Source: Streptomyces sp. NBC_00775
Lineage (GTDB): Bacteria > Actinomycetota > Actinomycetes > Streptomycetales > Streptomycetaceae
Reading direction: 5' to 3'
DNA: 64,000 nt
Assembly (NCBI RefSeq): GCF_036347135.1
Contig: NZ_CP108938.1
Span: forward strand, 620,001 to 684,000
In this document: in pieces, positions 51,653-60,472 of the stretch
Layout: each line of letters begins with the position of its first letter
How positions within the stretch are numbered: the first letter of the stretch is position 1
Position numbers and translations under genes: made by a program
Notes under the pieces: generated by a model
Told to the model about the DNA's origin: nothing
The model's input: the letters and a program-made list of their open reading frames with translations, nothing else
The model's database searches: none

Positions 51653-51868
51653 ATGAACTCCACCCCCCGTGTTGCGACCGCCGAGATCTCGGACGCCGAC
51701 CTCGACAACGTCTCCGGCGGCCTGTCGCTGAACGCCGTTGGCACCGTGACCGGCCTGGTCGACAGCGTTGCCCCGGTCTCCGGCCTCGTGGGCACGGTCG
51801 TCGGCACCGTCGAGGGTGTCACCGGCCTGAACACCGCCCCGGTCACCGGCCTGGTTGCCGGTCTCTGA
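51653..51868 (+). CDS. double-glycine-leader secreted peptide, cysteine-free
   Basis: A 71-residue precursor. Residues 1-23 form a classic GG leader: acidic helix AEISDADLDNVSGG, with cleavage expected after G23. The predicted mature peptide (48 residues) begins LSLNAVGT and is built from Gly, Val, Thr, Leu and Ala with repeating GTV and TGLV units (TGLVDSVAPVSGLVG, then TGLNTAPVTGLVAG). It has only two acidic residues, no basic residue and no cysteine, so lanthionine rings cannot form. The genes for a HlyD adaptor and two bacteriocin-type ABC exporters follow. I infer a secreted, self-associating or surface-active peptide; a bacteriocin is the alternative. Confidence 0.85.
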   Translation: MNSTPRVATAEISDADLDNVSGGLSLNAVGTVTGLVDSVAPVSGLVGTVVGTVEGVTGLNTAPVTGLVAGL

Positions 51869-51885
51869 TCGCATCTCATGCCGTT

Positions 51886-51918
51886 GAGTCCCGGAACCGC
51901 TTCCCGGTTCCGGGACTC
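51886..51918 (+). terminator. hairpin between the GG peptide and its exporter genes
   Basis: GAGTCCCGGAACCG and CGGTTCCGGGACTC are perfect 14-bp arms around a 5-base loop, 18 bases after the peptide stop. The position mirrors the ramS-ramA hairpin and would keep precursor mRNA in excess over exporter mRNA. Confidence 0.8.
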
Positions 51919-51958
51919 TCGGGTGCCGTAAATCTCTCGAACAGGTGAGGGAAGTCCC

Positions 51959-52768
51959 GTGCAGTTCCGCCAACAGGCCCTCGCCAAGCTGCAGTCGCCC
52001 GAAGAGCTCGACCTTCCGGTGCGCTTCGCCCGCCCCCAGGGCTGGCTCGTGCTGTCCGTGACGGTCGTCGTCATGGCGGCCGCCTCCGTGTGGGCGGTGA
52101 CGGGCACCGTCGCGTCCACGGTCAGCGCACCCGCCATCCTCACGCACGGGGAGGGCAGTTACGTGTTGCAGAGCCCCGTCGCCGGGCAGGTCACCGAGGT
52201 CCTCGCCAAGGAGGGCGAACGGCTCACCGCGAACGCCCCCGTACTGAAGGTCCGTACGGCGCAGGGCGAAACGGCCGTCGTCCGCACGGTCGCCGCGGGT
52301 CGCATCACGGCACTCGCCGCCACCATCGGCGCGATCATCCAGACCGGCGCGAACGTCGCCGCGGTGGAGAAGGTCGCCCACGCCGGCGATCCCTTGTACG
52401 CGACCGTGTACGTCCCCGCCGAGAGCGCCTCCACGATTCCCGAGAACGCCGCCGTCGACCTCACCGTCCAGTCGGTGCCGACGCAGCAGTACGGGGTGTT
52501 GCGCGGCCATGTGAAGGCGGTCGACCTGACGGTGCAGAGCCAGCAGCAGATCGCTTCCTTCCTCGGTGACAGCCAGCTGGGCGAGCAGTTCACCAAGAAG
52601 GGCAGGCCGGTGGCCGTCCTGGTCCGTCTCGACCGTTCGTCCGGCACGAAGAGCGGCCTCAAGTGGTCCTCGCAGGACGGACCGCCGTACGCGCTCACCT
52701 CCATGACCCTGGCCACGGGTTCGATCCGCCTGGCCGATCAGCGCCCGATGGATTGGCTCCTGCCGTGA
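51959..52768 (+). CDS. HlyD-family membrane fusion protein (NHLM-type bacteriocin secretion)
   Basis: A 269-residue adaptor. One N-terminal membrane helix spans about 27-52 (GWLVLSVTVVVMAAASVWAV). A biotinyl-lipoyl-like domain follows (YVLQSPVAGQVTEVLAKEGERL, ALAATIGAIIQTGANVAAVEK) and then a beta-barrel part. It would link the ABC exporters to the outside of the Gram-positive cell envelope. GTG start at 51959. The stop overlaps the C39-ABC gene by GTGA, so they are co-translated. Matches the HlyD component found with NHLM transporter pairs. Confidence 0.87.
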   Translation: MQFRQQALAKLQSPEELDLPVRFARPQGWLVLSVTVVVMAAASVWAVTGTVASTVSAPAILTHGEGSYVLQSPVAGQVTEVLAKEGERLTANAPVLKVRTAQGETAVVRTVAAGRITALAATIGAIIQTGANVAAVEKVAHAGDPLYATVYVPAESASTIPENAAVDLTVQSVPTQQYGVLRGHVKAVDLTVQSQQQIASFLGDSQLGEQFTKKGRPVAVLVRLDRSSGTKSGLKWSSQDGPPYALTSMTLATGSIRLADQRPMDWLLP

Positions 52769-54987
52769 CCACCACGCAAGACACCCGGGGCAGACGCCGC
52801 GCCGCCGCGCCCAAGCGCACGGTCCCCAAGGGCAGCCGGAAGTCCGTCCGCACCCCCACCGTGCTCCAGATGGAGGCCGTCGAATGCGGCGCGGCCTCCC
52901 TCGCCATGGTGCTCGGCCACTACGGCCGCCACATCCCGCTCGAAGAGCTGCGCATCGCCTGCGGTGTCTCCCGGGACGGCTCGCGCGCCAGCAACCTGCT
53001 GAAGGCGGCGCGCAGTTACGGCCTGACGGCCAAGGGCATGCAGATGGACACGGTCGCGCTCGCCGAGGTGAAGGCGCCCGCGATCCTGTTCTGGGAGTTC
53101 AACCACTACGTCGTGTACGACGGCATGGGCCGCCGCTTCGGACGGCGCGGCGTGCACATCAACGACCCCGGCAAGGGCCGCCGCTTCGTCCCGATGGAGG
53201 ACTTCGACACCAGCTTCACCGGCGTCGTCCTCGTCATGGAGCCGGGGCCGGACTTCCGCAAGGGCGGCCGCAAGCCCGGCGTCCTGGGCGCCATGCCGGC
53301 CCGGTTGCGCGGCACGTCGGGCACGATGCCCGCGGCCGTGCTGGCGAGTCTGCTGCTGGTGGCGGTCGGTGCGGCGCTGCCCGCGCTCAGCCGGACGTAC
53401 ATCGACCAGTATCTGATCGGCGGTCAGTCCTCGCTGCTCGGTGTGCTGTTCGCGTCGATGGGCGCCTCCGTGCTGCTCACAGTGGTGCTGACCTGGCTGC
53501 AGCAGGCGAATCTGCTGCGCGGCCGCATCATCTCCTCCACGCTCAGCAGCGCCCGCTTCCTGCGCCATCTGCTGCGACTGCCGGTCACGTTCTTCTCGCA
53601 GCGCAGCCCGGCCGACCTGGTGCAGCGGCTCCAGTCGAACGACGCGGTCGCCGAGACCCTGGCCCGCGACCTCGCGGCGGCCGGTGTGGACGCGATCGTG
53701 GTGGTGCTCTACGCCGTACTGCTCTACACCTACGACCCGCAGCTCACCGCCGTGGGAATCGGCGTCGCCCTGCTCAACGTGGTGGCCATGCGGGTGGTGA
53801 TCCGGCTGCGCGCGACCCGCACGGCGAAGCTGCGCGCGGACACCGCCCGGCTCACCAACACGGCGTATTCCGGGCTCCAGCTGATCGAGACGATGAAGGC
53901 GACCGGCGGCGAGGACGGCTATTTCCGCAAGTGGGCCGGGCAGCACGCCACCACACTGGAGGAACAGCAGCGCCTCGGCGTGCCGAGCGCCTGGCTGGGC
54001 GTGGTCGCGCCGACGCTCGCCACCCTCAACTCCGCGCTGATCCTGTGGATCGGCGGTCTGCGGGCGGTGGAGGGCCATATCTCGGTCGGTCTGCTGGTCG
54101 CCTTCCAGGCCCTCGTCACCCGCTTCACCGCGCCGATCACCCGCCTCAACGGCGTCGCGGGCCGCATCCAGGACTTCGCGGCCGACGTGGCCCGCCTCAA
54201 GGACGTCGAGAACTTCCAGGCGGACCCGCTCTACGCCCGCTCCGGCACCGGCGACTCCACCCGCCGCCTCCAGGGCCATGTCGAGCTGGAGAACATCACG
54301 TTCGGCTACAGCCCGCTCGACAAGCCGCTGCTCACCGGCTTCTCCCTGACGGTCGGCCCCGGCCAGCAGGTCGCGCTGGTCGGCGGCTCCGGAAGCGGCA
54401 AGTCCACCGTCTCCAGGCTCATTTCGGGGCTGTACGCACCCTGGGAGGGCACGATCCGTATCGACGGGCAGCGTCTGGAGGACATCCCGCGCGGCGCGCT
54501 CGCGGCCTCCGTCTCCTTCGTCGACCAGGACGTCTTCCTCTTCGAGGGAACGGTCCGCGACAACATCGCGCTGTGGGACCCATCGATCCCGGACGACGCC
54601 GTGGTGGCGGCGCTGGAGGACGCGGCGCTGTACGACGTCGTCATGCGCCGCCCCGGCGGCATCCACAGCCGGGTCGAGCAGGACGGCCGCAACTTCTCCG
54701 GCGGCCAGCGGCAACGCCTGGAGATCGCACGGGCGTTGGTGCGCAGGCCCAGCATCCTGGTCCTCGACGAGGTGACCAGCGCGCTGGACGCGGAGACCGA
54801 GCAGACCGTCATCGACAACCTGCGCAAGCGCGGCTGCGCCTGCGTGGTGATCGCGCACCGGCTCAGCACCGTGCGCGACAGCGACGAGATCGTCGTACTT
54901 CAGCACGGCACGATCGTGGAGCGCGGGCGGCACGACACCCTGGTGACGGCCGGCGGCCCGTACGCCGAGCTGGTCAAGGAGCGATGA
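52765..54987 (+). CDS. C39-peptidase-containing ABC exporter (NHLM-type, peptidase/ATPase)
   Basis: A 740-residue transporter. The N-terminal C39 cysteine protease (about 30-160) has Q35 and C41 in QMEAVECGAASLA, H114 in FNHYVVYDG and D134 in HINDPGKG, a complete catalytic set for cutting after GG leaders. Membrane helices span about 185-460. The ATPase has Walker A GGSGSGKST (about 539-547), signature FSGGQRQR and Walker B ILVLDEVTS. It should cleave and export the upstream peptide. GTG 52765 overlaps the HlyD stop; the next gene starts one base after its stop. Confidence 0.93.
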   Translation: MTTTQDTRGRRRAAAPKRTVPKGSRKSVRTPTVLQMEAVECGAASLAMVLGHYGRHIPLEELRIACGVSRDGSRASNLLKAARSYGLTAKGMQMDTVALAEVKAPAILFWEFNHYVVYDGMGRRFGRRGVHINDPGKGRRFVPMEDFDTSFTGVVLVMEPGPDFRKGGRKPGVLGAMPARLRGTSGTMPAAVLASLLLVAVGAALPALSRTYIDQYLIGGQSSLLGVLFASMGASVLLTVVLTWLQQANLLRGRIISSTLSSARFLRHLLRLPVTFFSQRSPADLVQRLQSNDAVAETLARDLAAAGVDAIVVVLYAVLLYTYDPQLTAVGIGVALLNVVAMRVVIRLRATRTAKLRADTARLTNTAYSGLQLIETMKATGGEDGYFRKWAGQHATTLEEQQRLGVPSAWLGVVAPTLATLNSALILWIGGLRAVEGHISVGLLVAFQALVTRFTAPITRLNGVAGRIQDFAADVARLKDVENFQADPLYARSGTGDSTRRLQGHVELENITFGYSPLDKPLLTGFSLTVGPGQQVALVGGSGSGKSTVSRLISGLYAPWEGTIRIDGQRLEDIPRGALAASVSFVDQDVFLFEGTVRDNIALWDPSIPDDAVVAALEDAALYDVVMRRPGGIHSRVEQDGRNFSGGQRQRLEIARALVRRPSILVLDEVTSALDAETEQTVIDNLRKRGCACVVIAHRLSTVRDSDEIVVLQHGTIVERGRHDTLVTAGGPYAELVKER

Positions 54988-54988
54988 G

Positions 54989-57817
54989 ATGACCACGGTT
55001 CACGAGGGCGTACGCGACGGAGACCTCGTCCTCGGCGCGCTCGGCGGCATGGGCACGGCGATCGACTGCTCCGGCCTCAACCGCCTCGACCTGGAAGGTC
55101 CGCAGGTGCTGTGGCTGGTCGCCGCGGGCGCCATGGACCTGTTCGCGGTCGACGCCGTCCAGCAGGGCCACTGGCACCACCTCGGCCGCCTCGAAGCGGG
55201 CTCGCTGCTGCTCGGTCCGGTGGCAGGCCCCCAACACACGCTGGTCGGGCGGCCGTTGCGCGACTGCGTGGTGCACCGGATCGTGCTGCGCGAGCTGTAC
55301 CAGCCCGTCGACACGCAGACCTGGTCGTACGACGAGTACGGCAACGCCCAGTACGTCCCGCCGACTTCGAGCCCACTGGAGTACGCCCTCGCCCTGGGCG
55401 TCGGCCGCAGCCTCTCCATCCTCTTCCAGGCGCCGATGGCCACGGAGAACGCTGCCGCGCTCACGGACGACGACGTCTTCTGGATGCAGGTGCCGCCCGG
55501 CAGTGTGCAGTACGGCTCGCTGTACGGCGCGGAGGCCGCGGCCGACCTGCTGATGGACTCCGGTGTCTGGCAGGGCATGGTCGACCAGCAGTACCGGCTG
55601 CTGTCCACGCTCGACCGCTGGATCGAGCAGCTGGAGGCCCGCCACGAGGACCGTACGGCGGCGGGCATCAAGGCGGGCGAGGCCGTCCGCGCCCAGGCCG
55701 ACCGGACCCTGCTCGCCTCCATCGGCAAGTCGTCGGCGAAGCGCCCGACCGCGGCCGACGCGGACGCCACGTACGCGGCCTGCAAGCTGGTGGCCCAGGC
55801 CGGCGGGATCACCCTCGCCGAGTCCGCGCAGAGCGGCACGGAGAGCGACCGGCTCGACCCGGTCGAGCGGATCGCGCTCGCCTCGCGCGTCCGGACCCGT
55901 GCCGTACGCCTCGACGGGCGCTGGTGGCGCGACAACATCGGTCCGCTGATCGGTCACCGGGCCGTGTCCGGCGCGCCGGTGGCGCTGCTGTGGCGGCGCG
56001 GCGGATATGTGGCCGTACAGCCGTCCTCCGGGCGGGAGACGCCGGTCGAGAAGGCCAACGCGGCGGAGTTCGAGCCGCGGGCCGTGATGTTCTACCGTCC
56101 GCTGCCCGAGCGGAAGCTGAGCCCGCTGCGGCTGCTGCGGTTCTGTCTCCAGGGCACGGGCGGCGATCTGCGCAACCTCGCGATCAGCGGTCTCGTCACG
56201 GTCGCGATCGGCGCACTGGTGCCGATCGCCACCGGCAAGGTGCTCGGCGAGTACGTGCCGAAGGCCCAGCACACCCTCATCGTGCAGGTCTGTCTGGCCC
56301 TCATGGTCACCAGTGTCGTGTCGGCGGCGTTCATGCTGCTGGAGAACCTCACGATGCTGCGCATGGAGGGGCGCATCGAGGCCACGCTCCAGCCGGCCGT
56401 GTGGGACCGGCTGCTGCGCCTGCCCACGAAGTTCTTCACCTCACGCTCGACCGGTGAGCTCGCCAGTGCCGCCATGGGCATCAGCGCGATCCGCCGGCTC
56501 CTCGCGGGGGTCGGACCGACGGTCGCGCAGGCGGGCACGGTCGGCGCGATGAACCTGGGGCTGCTGTTCTGGTACAGCGTGCCGATGGCGCTGGCCGCGA
56601 TCGGCATGCTCGTCGTCATCGCGGCGGTGTTCCTGGGGCTCGGTCTGTGGCAGGTGCGCTGGCAGCGGCGGCTGGTCGTACTCAGCAACAAGCTGAACAA
56701 CCAGGCGTTCCAGACCTTGCGCGGTCTGCCCAAGCTGCGCGTCGCGGCGGCCGAGAACTACGCGTACGCGGCCTGGGCCGGCGAGTTCGCGCGCAGTCGT
56801 GAGCTCCAGCAGAAGGTCGGCCGGATCAAGAACCTCACCACGGTGATGGGCGCGGTGTATCTGCCGCTGTGCTCGCTGCTGATGTTCATGCTGCTCGCGG
56901 GCCCGGCGCGGGGCACGCTGTCGGCCGCCGCCTTCCTCACCTTCAACACCTCGGTGACGATGCTGCTGACCTCGGTCACCCAGATCACGGGAGCGGCCGT
57001 CTCGGCGGCGGCCGCGCTGCCGATGTTCGAGGAGATCAGGCCGGTGCTCGACGCGACCCCCGAGGTCCGCACGGCGAGCACCCGCCCAGGTCTCCTCTCC
57101 GGGAGCATCGAGGCCCGAAGGCTCTCCTTCCGGTACGCCGACGACGGCCCGCTCGTCCTCGACGACGTGTCGTTCGACATCAGGCCGGGCGAGTTCGTGG
57201 CGATCGTCGGCCCCAGCGGCTGCGGCAAGTCCACGCTGCTGCGGCTGCTGATCGGCTTCGACAAGCCCGTCTCGGGCAGTGTGCTGTACGACGGCCAGGA
57301 TCTGGCGGCCCTCGACCAGTCCGCCGTACGCCGTCAGTGCGGTGTCGTGCTCCAGCACGCCCAGCCGTTCACCGGATCGATCCTGGACTGCATCTGCGGC
57401 ACCGAGCCGTACACGCCCGAGGAGGCGATGGCGGCGGCCGAGATGGCCGGCCTCGCCGAGGACATCAAGCGGATGCCGATGGGGCTGCACACGATCGTCT
57501 CCGGCAGCGGCGCGATCTCCGGCGGCCAGCGCCAGCGCCTGATGATCGCCCAGGCGCTGATCCGCCGTCCTCGCATCCTCTTCTTCGACGAGGCGACCAG
57601 CGCCCTGGACAACGAGACCCAGCGCACGGTCATCGAGAGCACCCGGGCGCTCAACGCCACGCGGATCGTGATCGCCCACCGTCTGTCCACGGTGATGGAC
57701 GCGGACCGCGTGATCGTGATGGAGGACGGCCGGGTCGCCCAGCAGGGCCCGCCCGCGGCGCTGCTGGCGGACACGGGCGGGCGGCTGCACGAGCTGGTGC
57801 GCCGGCAGATGCGGTAG
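54989..57817 (+). CDS. NHLM-type ABC exporter without peptidase domain
   Basis: A 942-residue transporter of the second NHLM class. An unusual N-terminal domain of about 360 residues (cyclic-nucleotide-binding/cupin-like beta part FAVDAVQQGHWHHLGRLEAG, then helices) precedes six membrane helices (about 395-690) and an ATPase with Walker A GPSGCGKST (about 741-749), signature ISGGQRQR and Walker B ILFFDEATS. No C39 protease is present, so it probably pairs with the preceding exporter as a heterodimer. It is the last gene of the operon. Confidence 0.93.
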   Translation: MTTVHEGVRDGDLVLGALGGMGTAIDCSGLNRLDLEGPQVLWLVAAGAMDLFAVDAVQQGHWHHLGRLEAGSLLLGPVAGPQHTLVGRPLRDCVVHRIVLRELYQPVDTQTWSYDEYGNAQYVPPTSSPLEYALALGVGRSLSILFQAPMATENAAALTDDDVFWMQVPPGSVQYGSLYGAEAAADLLMDSGVWQGMVDQQYRLLSTLDRWIEQLEARHEDRTAAGIKAGEAVRAQADRTLLASIGKSSAKRPTAADADATYAACKLVAQAGGITLAESAQSGTESDRLDPVERIALASRVRTRAVRLDGRWWRDNIGPLIGHRAVSGAPVALLWRRGGYVAVQPSSGRETPVEKANAAEFEPRAVMFYRPLPERKLSPLRLLRFCLQGTGGDLRNLAISGLVTVAIGALVPIATGKVLGEYVPKAQHTLIVQVCLALMVTSVVSAAFMLLENLTMLRMEGRIEATLQPAVWDRLLRLPTKFFTSRSTGELASAAMGISAIRRLLAGVGPTVAQAGTVGAMNLGLLFWYSVPMALAAIGMLVVIAAVFLGLGLWQVRWQRRLVVLSNKLNNQAFQTLRGLPKLRVAAAENYAYAAWAGEFARSRELQQKVGRIKNLTTVMGAVYLPLCSLLMFMLLAGPARGTLSAAAFLTFNTSVTMLLTSVTQITGAAVSAAAALPMFEEIRPVLDATPEVRTASTRPGLLSGSIEARRLSFRYADDGPLVLDDVSFDIRPGEFVAIVGPSGCGKSTLLRLLIGFDKPVSGSVLYDGQDLAALDQSAVRRQCGVVLQHAQPFTGSILDCICGTEPYTPEEAMAAAEMAGLAEDIKRMPMGLHTIVSGSGAISGGQRQRLMIAQALIRRPRILFFDEATSALDNETQRTVIESTRALNATRIVIAHRLSTVMDADRVIVMEDGRVAQQGPPAALLADTGGRLHELVRRQMR

Positions 57818-57821
57818 GCGT

Positions 57822-58358
57822 TCAGTCGAGTCCGGGGACCGGGGCGCCGGAGGGAACCCCGGCCTCGACGTAGCCGCGGTAGAACTCCTTCCACGGCGTA
57901 CTGGCCCCGGCGTGCGGTCCTGCGGACTCCTCCCCTCGCGCACGGGCGTCGAGGGCCGCGAGGCACATCTCCCAGCCGGCGCCGTTGCGGGCGGCGGTGT
58001 TCTCGGCCGCGAGGACATCGGTGAGCGTGAAGTGCGTGCGCTTCTCGTCGAGGGCCTCGAGGTCGAAGTGCAGCTCGTCGCCGCCCCAGTCGAAGGAGAG
58101 ATGCCGGGGCGGGTCGACGGCGAGGACACGGCCGGTGGACTCCGGCATGTTCGGGTCACCGCTGAACGTGATGGTGCCGCCGGGCCGCAGCTCGATCTCG
58201 GCGCGGGACGGGAACCAGTGCGCCAGCTCGTCGGGGTCGGTCACGAACTGCCAGACCCGGTCCACGGGGTGGTCGTAGGTCCGGCTGAAGCGGACGGCGG
58301 GGCGGCCGTCGTCGAGGGTGACGTAGGCGCCGGTGAGGGCGGCGGGTTCGGCGGACAT
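57822..58358 (-). CDS. AHSA1/SRPBCC-domain protein
   Basis: A 178-residue START-like protein with the AHSA1 pattern RTYDHPVDRVWQFVTDPDELAHWFP at the N-terminus, RPGGTITFSG in the middle, and GWEMCLAALDA in the closing helix. Its gene starts 6 bases after the stop of an ArsR-type regulator, a pairing seen very often in actinobacteria. Ligand and function are unknown. Convergent with the NHLM exporter, 4 bases apart. Confidence 0.88.
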   Translation of the reverse strand: MSAEPAALTGAYVTLDDGRPAVRFSRTYDHPVDRVWQFVTDPDELAHWFPSRAEIELRPGGTITFSGDPNMPESTGRVLAVDPPRHLSFDWGGDELHFDLEALDEKRTHFTLTDVLAAENTAARNGAGWEMCLAALDARARGEESAGPHAGASTPWKEFYRGYVEAGVPSGAPVPGLD

Positions 58359-58364
58359 GGTGGC

Positions 58365-58718
58365 TCAGTCCTTCGGGGAGAGTTCTTCGTGGTCGTCCGA
58401 CGGCTCCCCCGCCGCCTCGTCCAGGCGACGGCCGAGGGCGTCGAGGCTCTCGTTCCACAGCTTCCGGTACGGGGCCAGCCAGGCGTTCAGCTCGCCGATC
58501 GGAGCCGGGTCGAGCGCGTAGACGCGGCGTTGCGCGTCCTGTCGTACCCGCACGAATCCCGCGTCGCGCAGCACCCGCAGATGCTTCGAGGTGCTCGGCT
58601 GACTCAGACCGCACGCCTCGACGATCTCACCGACGGCTCGTGGCCGCTCCAGGAGCAGCGCGACGATGGCGCGCCGGTGGGGGTCGGCGAGTGCGGCCCA
58701 GAGGGAGACATCGGGCAT
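58365..58718 (-). CDS. ArsR-family winged-helix regulator
   Basis: A 117-residue ArsR/SmtB-like repressor. The winged helix carries LADPHRRAIVALLLERPRAV, GLSQPSTSKHLRVLRDAGFV and RRVYALDPAPIGEL. The usual metal-binding cysteines are absent (one Cys, in EACGLSQ), so it likely senses something other than metal, as in the ArsR-AHSA1 pairs. Start ATG 58718. It probably controls its own operon and lies next to, but divergent from, an MFS pump. Confidence 0.88.
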   Translation of the reverse strand: MPDVSLWAALADPHRRAIVALLLERPRAVGEIVEACGLSQPSTSKHLRVLRDAGFVRVRQDAQRRVYALDPAPIGELNAWLAPYRKLWNESLDALGRRLDEAAGEPSDDHEELSPKD

Positions 58719-58781
58719 GGTTTTAATATGCCTCACCGGTTATATGCCCGTCAAGGAATGAAGAAGCGACCCAGCTCACTT

Positions 58782-58803
58782 AGCGAAACTTTGCCGTTTC
58801 GCT
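58782..58803. promoter_or_regulatory. operator-like palindrome 1 upstream of the DHA2 pump
   Basis: AGCGAAAC (58782-58789) and GTTTCGCT (58796-58803) are perfect inverted arms around six bases. It shares the GAAAC/GTTTC half-site with the palindrome at 58836. Confidence 0.7.
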
Positions 58804-58835
58804 GAAGGGGGTCTAGTCTCGTACTGTCGATGTGT

Positions 58836-58850
58836 ACGAAACCGTTTCGT
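58836..58850. promoter_or_regulatory. operator-like palindrome 2 upstream of the DHA2 pump
   Basis: ACGAAAC-C-GTTTCGT is a perfect palindrome with one central base, 48 bases before the MFS start. Together with palindrome 1 it brackets a TAGTCT-like -10 region (58812-58817), so a repressor, probably TetR type, is expected to bind both. Confidence 0.75.
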
Positions 58851-58897
58851 TTACGTGCACGTAACCCCTGAGCGACTTTCCCTGGAGTGGTTCTCCC

Positions 58898-60406
58898 ATG
58901 CCTCAGACCCTGACCAAGGGCCCCCGCACCGGTGCCGTGGACGCACCGCCCGCGGACGCGTCGAAGCGGCGCTGGTGGATCCTCGCGATCATCGGTATCG
59001 CGCAGCTGATGGTGGTCCTCGACGCCACCATCGTGAACATCGCCCTGCCGTCAGCCCAGGCGGACCTCGGTTTCTCCGACGGCAACCGGCAGTGGATCGT
59101 CACGGCGTACTCCCTGGCCTTCGCCTCCCTGCTGCTGCTCGGCGGACGCATCGCCGACCTCTTCGGACGCAAGACCGCCTTCCTCGTCGGTATCGCCGGA
59201 TTCGCCGCGGCCTCCATGCTGGGCGGCGTGTCCACCAGCTTCGGGATGCTGGTCACCGCCCGCGCACTGCAAGGTGTCTTCGGCGCGCTGCTCGCACCCG
59301 CCGCGCTCTCGCTGCTGAACACGACGTTCACCGATGCCAAGGAACGCGCCAAGGCGTTCAGCGTGTACGGCGCGATCGCCGGCGCCGGTGGCGCGGTGGG
59401 CCTGCTGCTCGGCGGTGTGCTGACCGACGCGCTCGACTGGCGCTGGACGCTGTTCGTCAACGTCGTCTTCGCGATCGTCGCCTTCGCCGGCGGCTGGATG
59501 CTGCTGACCAATCACCGTGACGCGGCGAACTCCAAGCTGGACCTGCCGGGCACGCTGATGGTCTCCACCGGTCTCTTCTCCCTGGTCTACGGCTTCTCCA
59601 ACGCCGAGACCCACGACTGGAGTTCGCCCGCCACCTGGGGCTTCCTGACCGCGGGCGGAATCCTGCTGACCGCGTTCGCCTGGTGGCAGACCCGCGCCAA
59701 GCACCCGCTGCTGCCGATGCGCGTCCTGCTCGACCGCAACCGCGCCGCCTCGTTCATCACCGTCCTGATCACCGGCGCGGGCATGTTCGGTGTCTTCCTC
59801 TTCCTCACCTACTACCTGCAACTGAACCTGGGCTTCAGCCCCACCAAGACAGGTGTGGCGTTCCTGCCGATGATGGCCGCCCTCATGGTCATGGCGCAGG
59901 TCTCCACCACGATGCTGGTGCCGCGCATCGGACCGAAGGCCGTCATCCCGGCGGGCTTCGCGATCGCCGCGGTCGGTATGGCGTGGCTGACCGGCATCGA
60001 TGTCGGCTCGTCGTTCTCCACGGCGGTACTGCCGCAGCTGCTCCTGGTCGGCGCGGGCCTCGGCATGGTGATGCCGCCCGCGATGTCGCTGGCCACCAGC
60101 GGGATCGCCCCCGAGGACGCCGGTGTCGCCTCCGCGACCGTCAACACCATGCAGCAGGTGGGCGGTTCGATCGGTACGGCGCTGCTGAACACCCTCGCCG
60201 CGAGCGCCGCCACGAGCTACCTCTCCGGCAAGGACGCGACCGACAAGCTGGTCCAGGCCCAGTCCACGATCGAGAGCTACACCACCGCCTTCTGGTGGTC
60301 GTCGGGCTTCTTCGTGGCGGGCGCGCTGATCGGCTTCCTCCTCTACCGCCGCGGGAAGCTGGAGCAGGCCTCCGACGCTTCCGCCGCACCGGTCGTCCAC
60401 ATGTGA
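58898..60406 (+). CDS. DHA2-family (EmrB/QacA) MFS efflux transporter
   Basis: A 502-residue transporter with about 14 hydrophobic segments. Motif A-like GRIADLFGRKTAFLVG is in the first cytoplasmic loop, motif C-like GAIAGAGGAVGLLLGGVL in helix 5, and LDATIVNIALPSAQADLGF in helix 1 is typical of DHA2 pumps. It would export drugs or secondary metabolites using the proton gradient. Two GAAAC/GTTTC palindromes precede it. No TetR gene is adjacent, so the regulator must be encoded elsewhere unless the nearby ArsR protein acts here. Confidence 0.92.
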   Translation: MPQTLTKGPRTGAVDAPPADASKRRWWILAIIGIAQLMVVLDATIVNIALPSAQADLGFSDGNRQWIVTAYSLAFASLLLLGGRIADLFGRKTAFLVGIAGFAAASMLGGVSTSFGMLVTARALQGVFGALLAPAALSLLNTTFTDAKERAKAFSVYGAIAGAGGAVGLLLGGVLTDALDWRWTLFVNVVFAIVAFAGGWMLLTNHRDAANSKLDLPGTLMVSTGLFSLVYGFSNAETHDWSSPATWGFLTAGGILLTAFAWWQTRAKHPLLPMRVLLDRNRAASFITVLITGAGMFGVFLFLTYYLQLNLGFSPTKTGVAFLPMMAALMVMAQVSTTMLVPRIGPKAVIPAGFAIAAVGMAWLTGIDVGSSFSTAVLPQLLLVGAGLGMVMPPAMSLATSGIAPEDAGVASATVNTMQQVGGSIGTALLNTLAASAATSYLSGKDATDKLVQAQSTIESYTTAFWWSSGFFVAGALIGFLLYRRGKLEQASDASAAPVVHM

Positions 60407-60436
60407 TCGGTCGCTGATCCGATCACCCACCAGGCC

Positions 60437-60472
60437 GAGGGGCCGCCGTCTGCAGGGAGACGGCGGCCCCTC
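60437..60472. terminator. hairpin terminator, MFS / DGK fusion convergent end
   Basis: Perfect 15-bp arms (60437-60451 and 60458-60472) with a 6-base loop. It touches the stop codon of the convergent PAP2-kinase gene, so it can serve both transcripts. Confidence 0.85.

Noticed and set aside
51653..51868. Type A2 lantipeptide label for the GG-leader peptide
   Set aside because: The mature region has no cysteine and no LanM/LanBC gene is nearby, so lanthionine formation is impossible as encoded.
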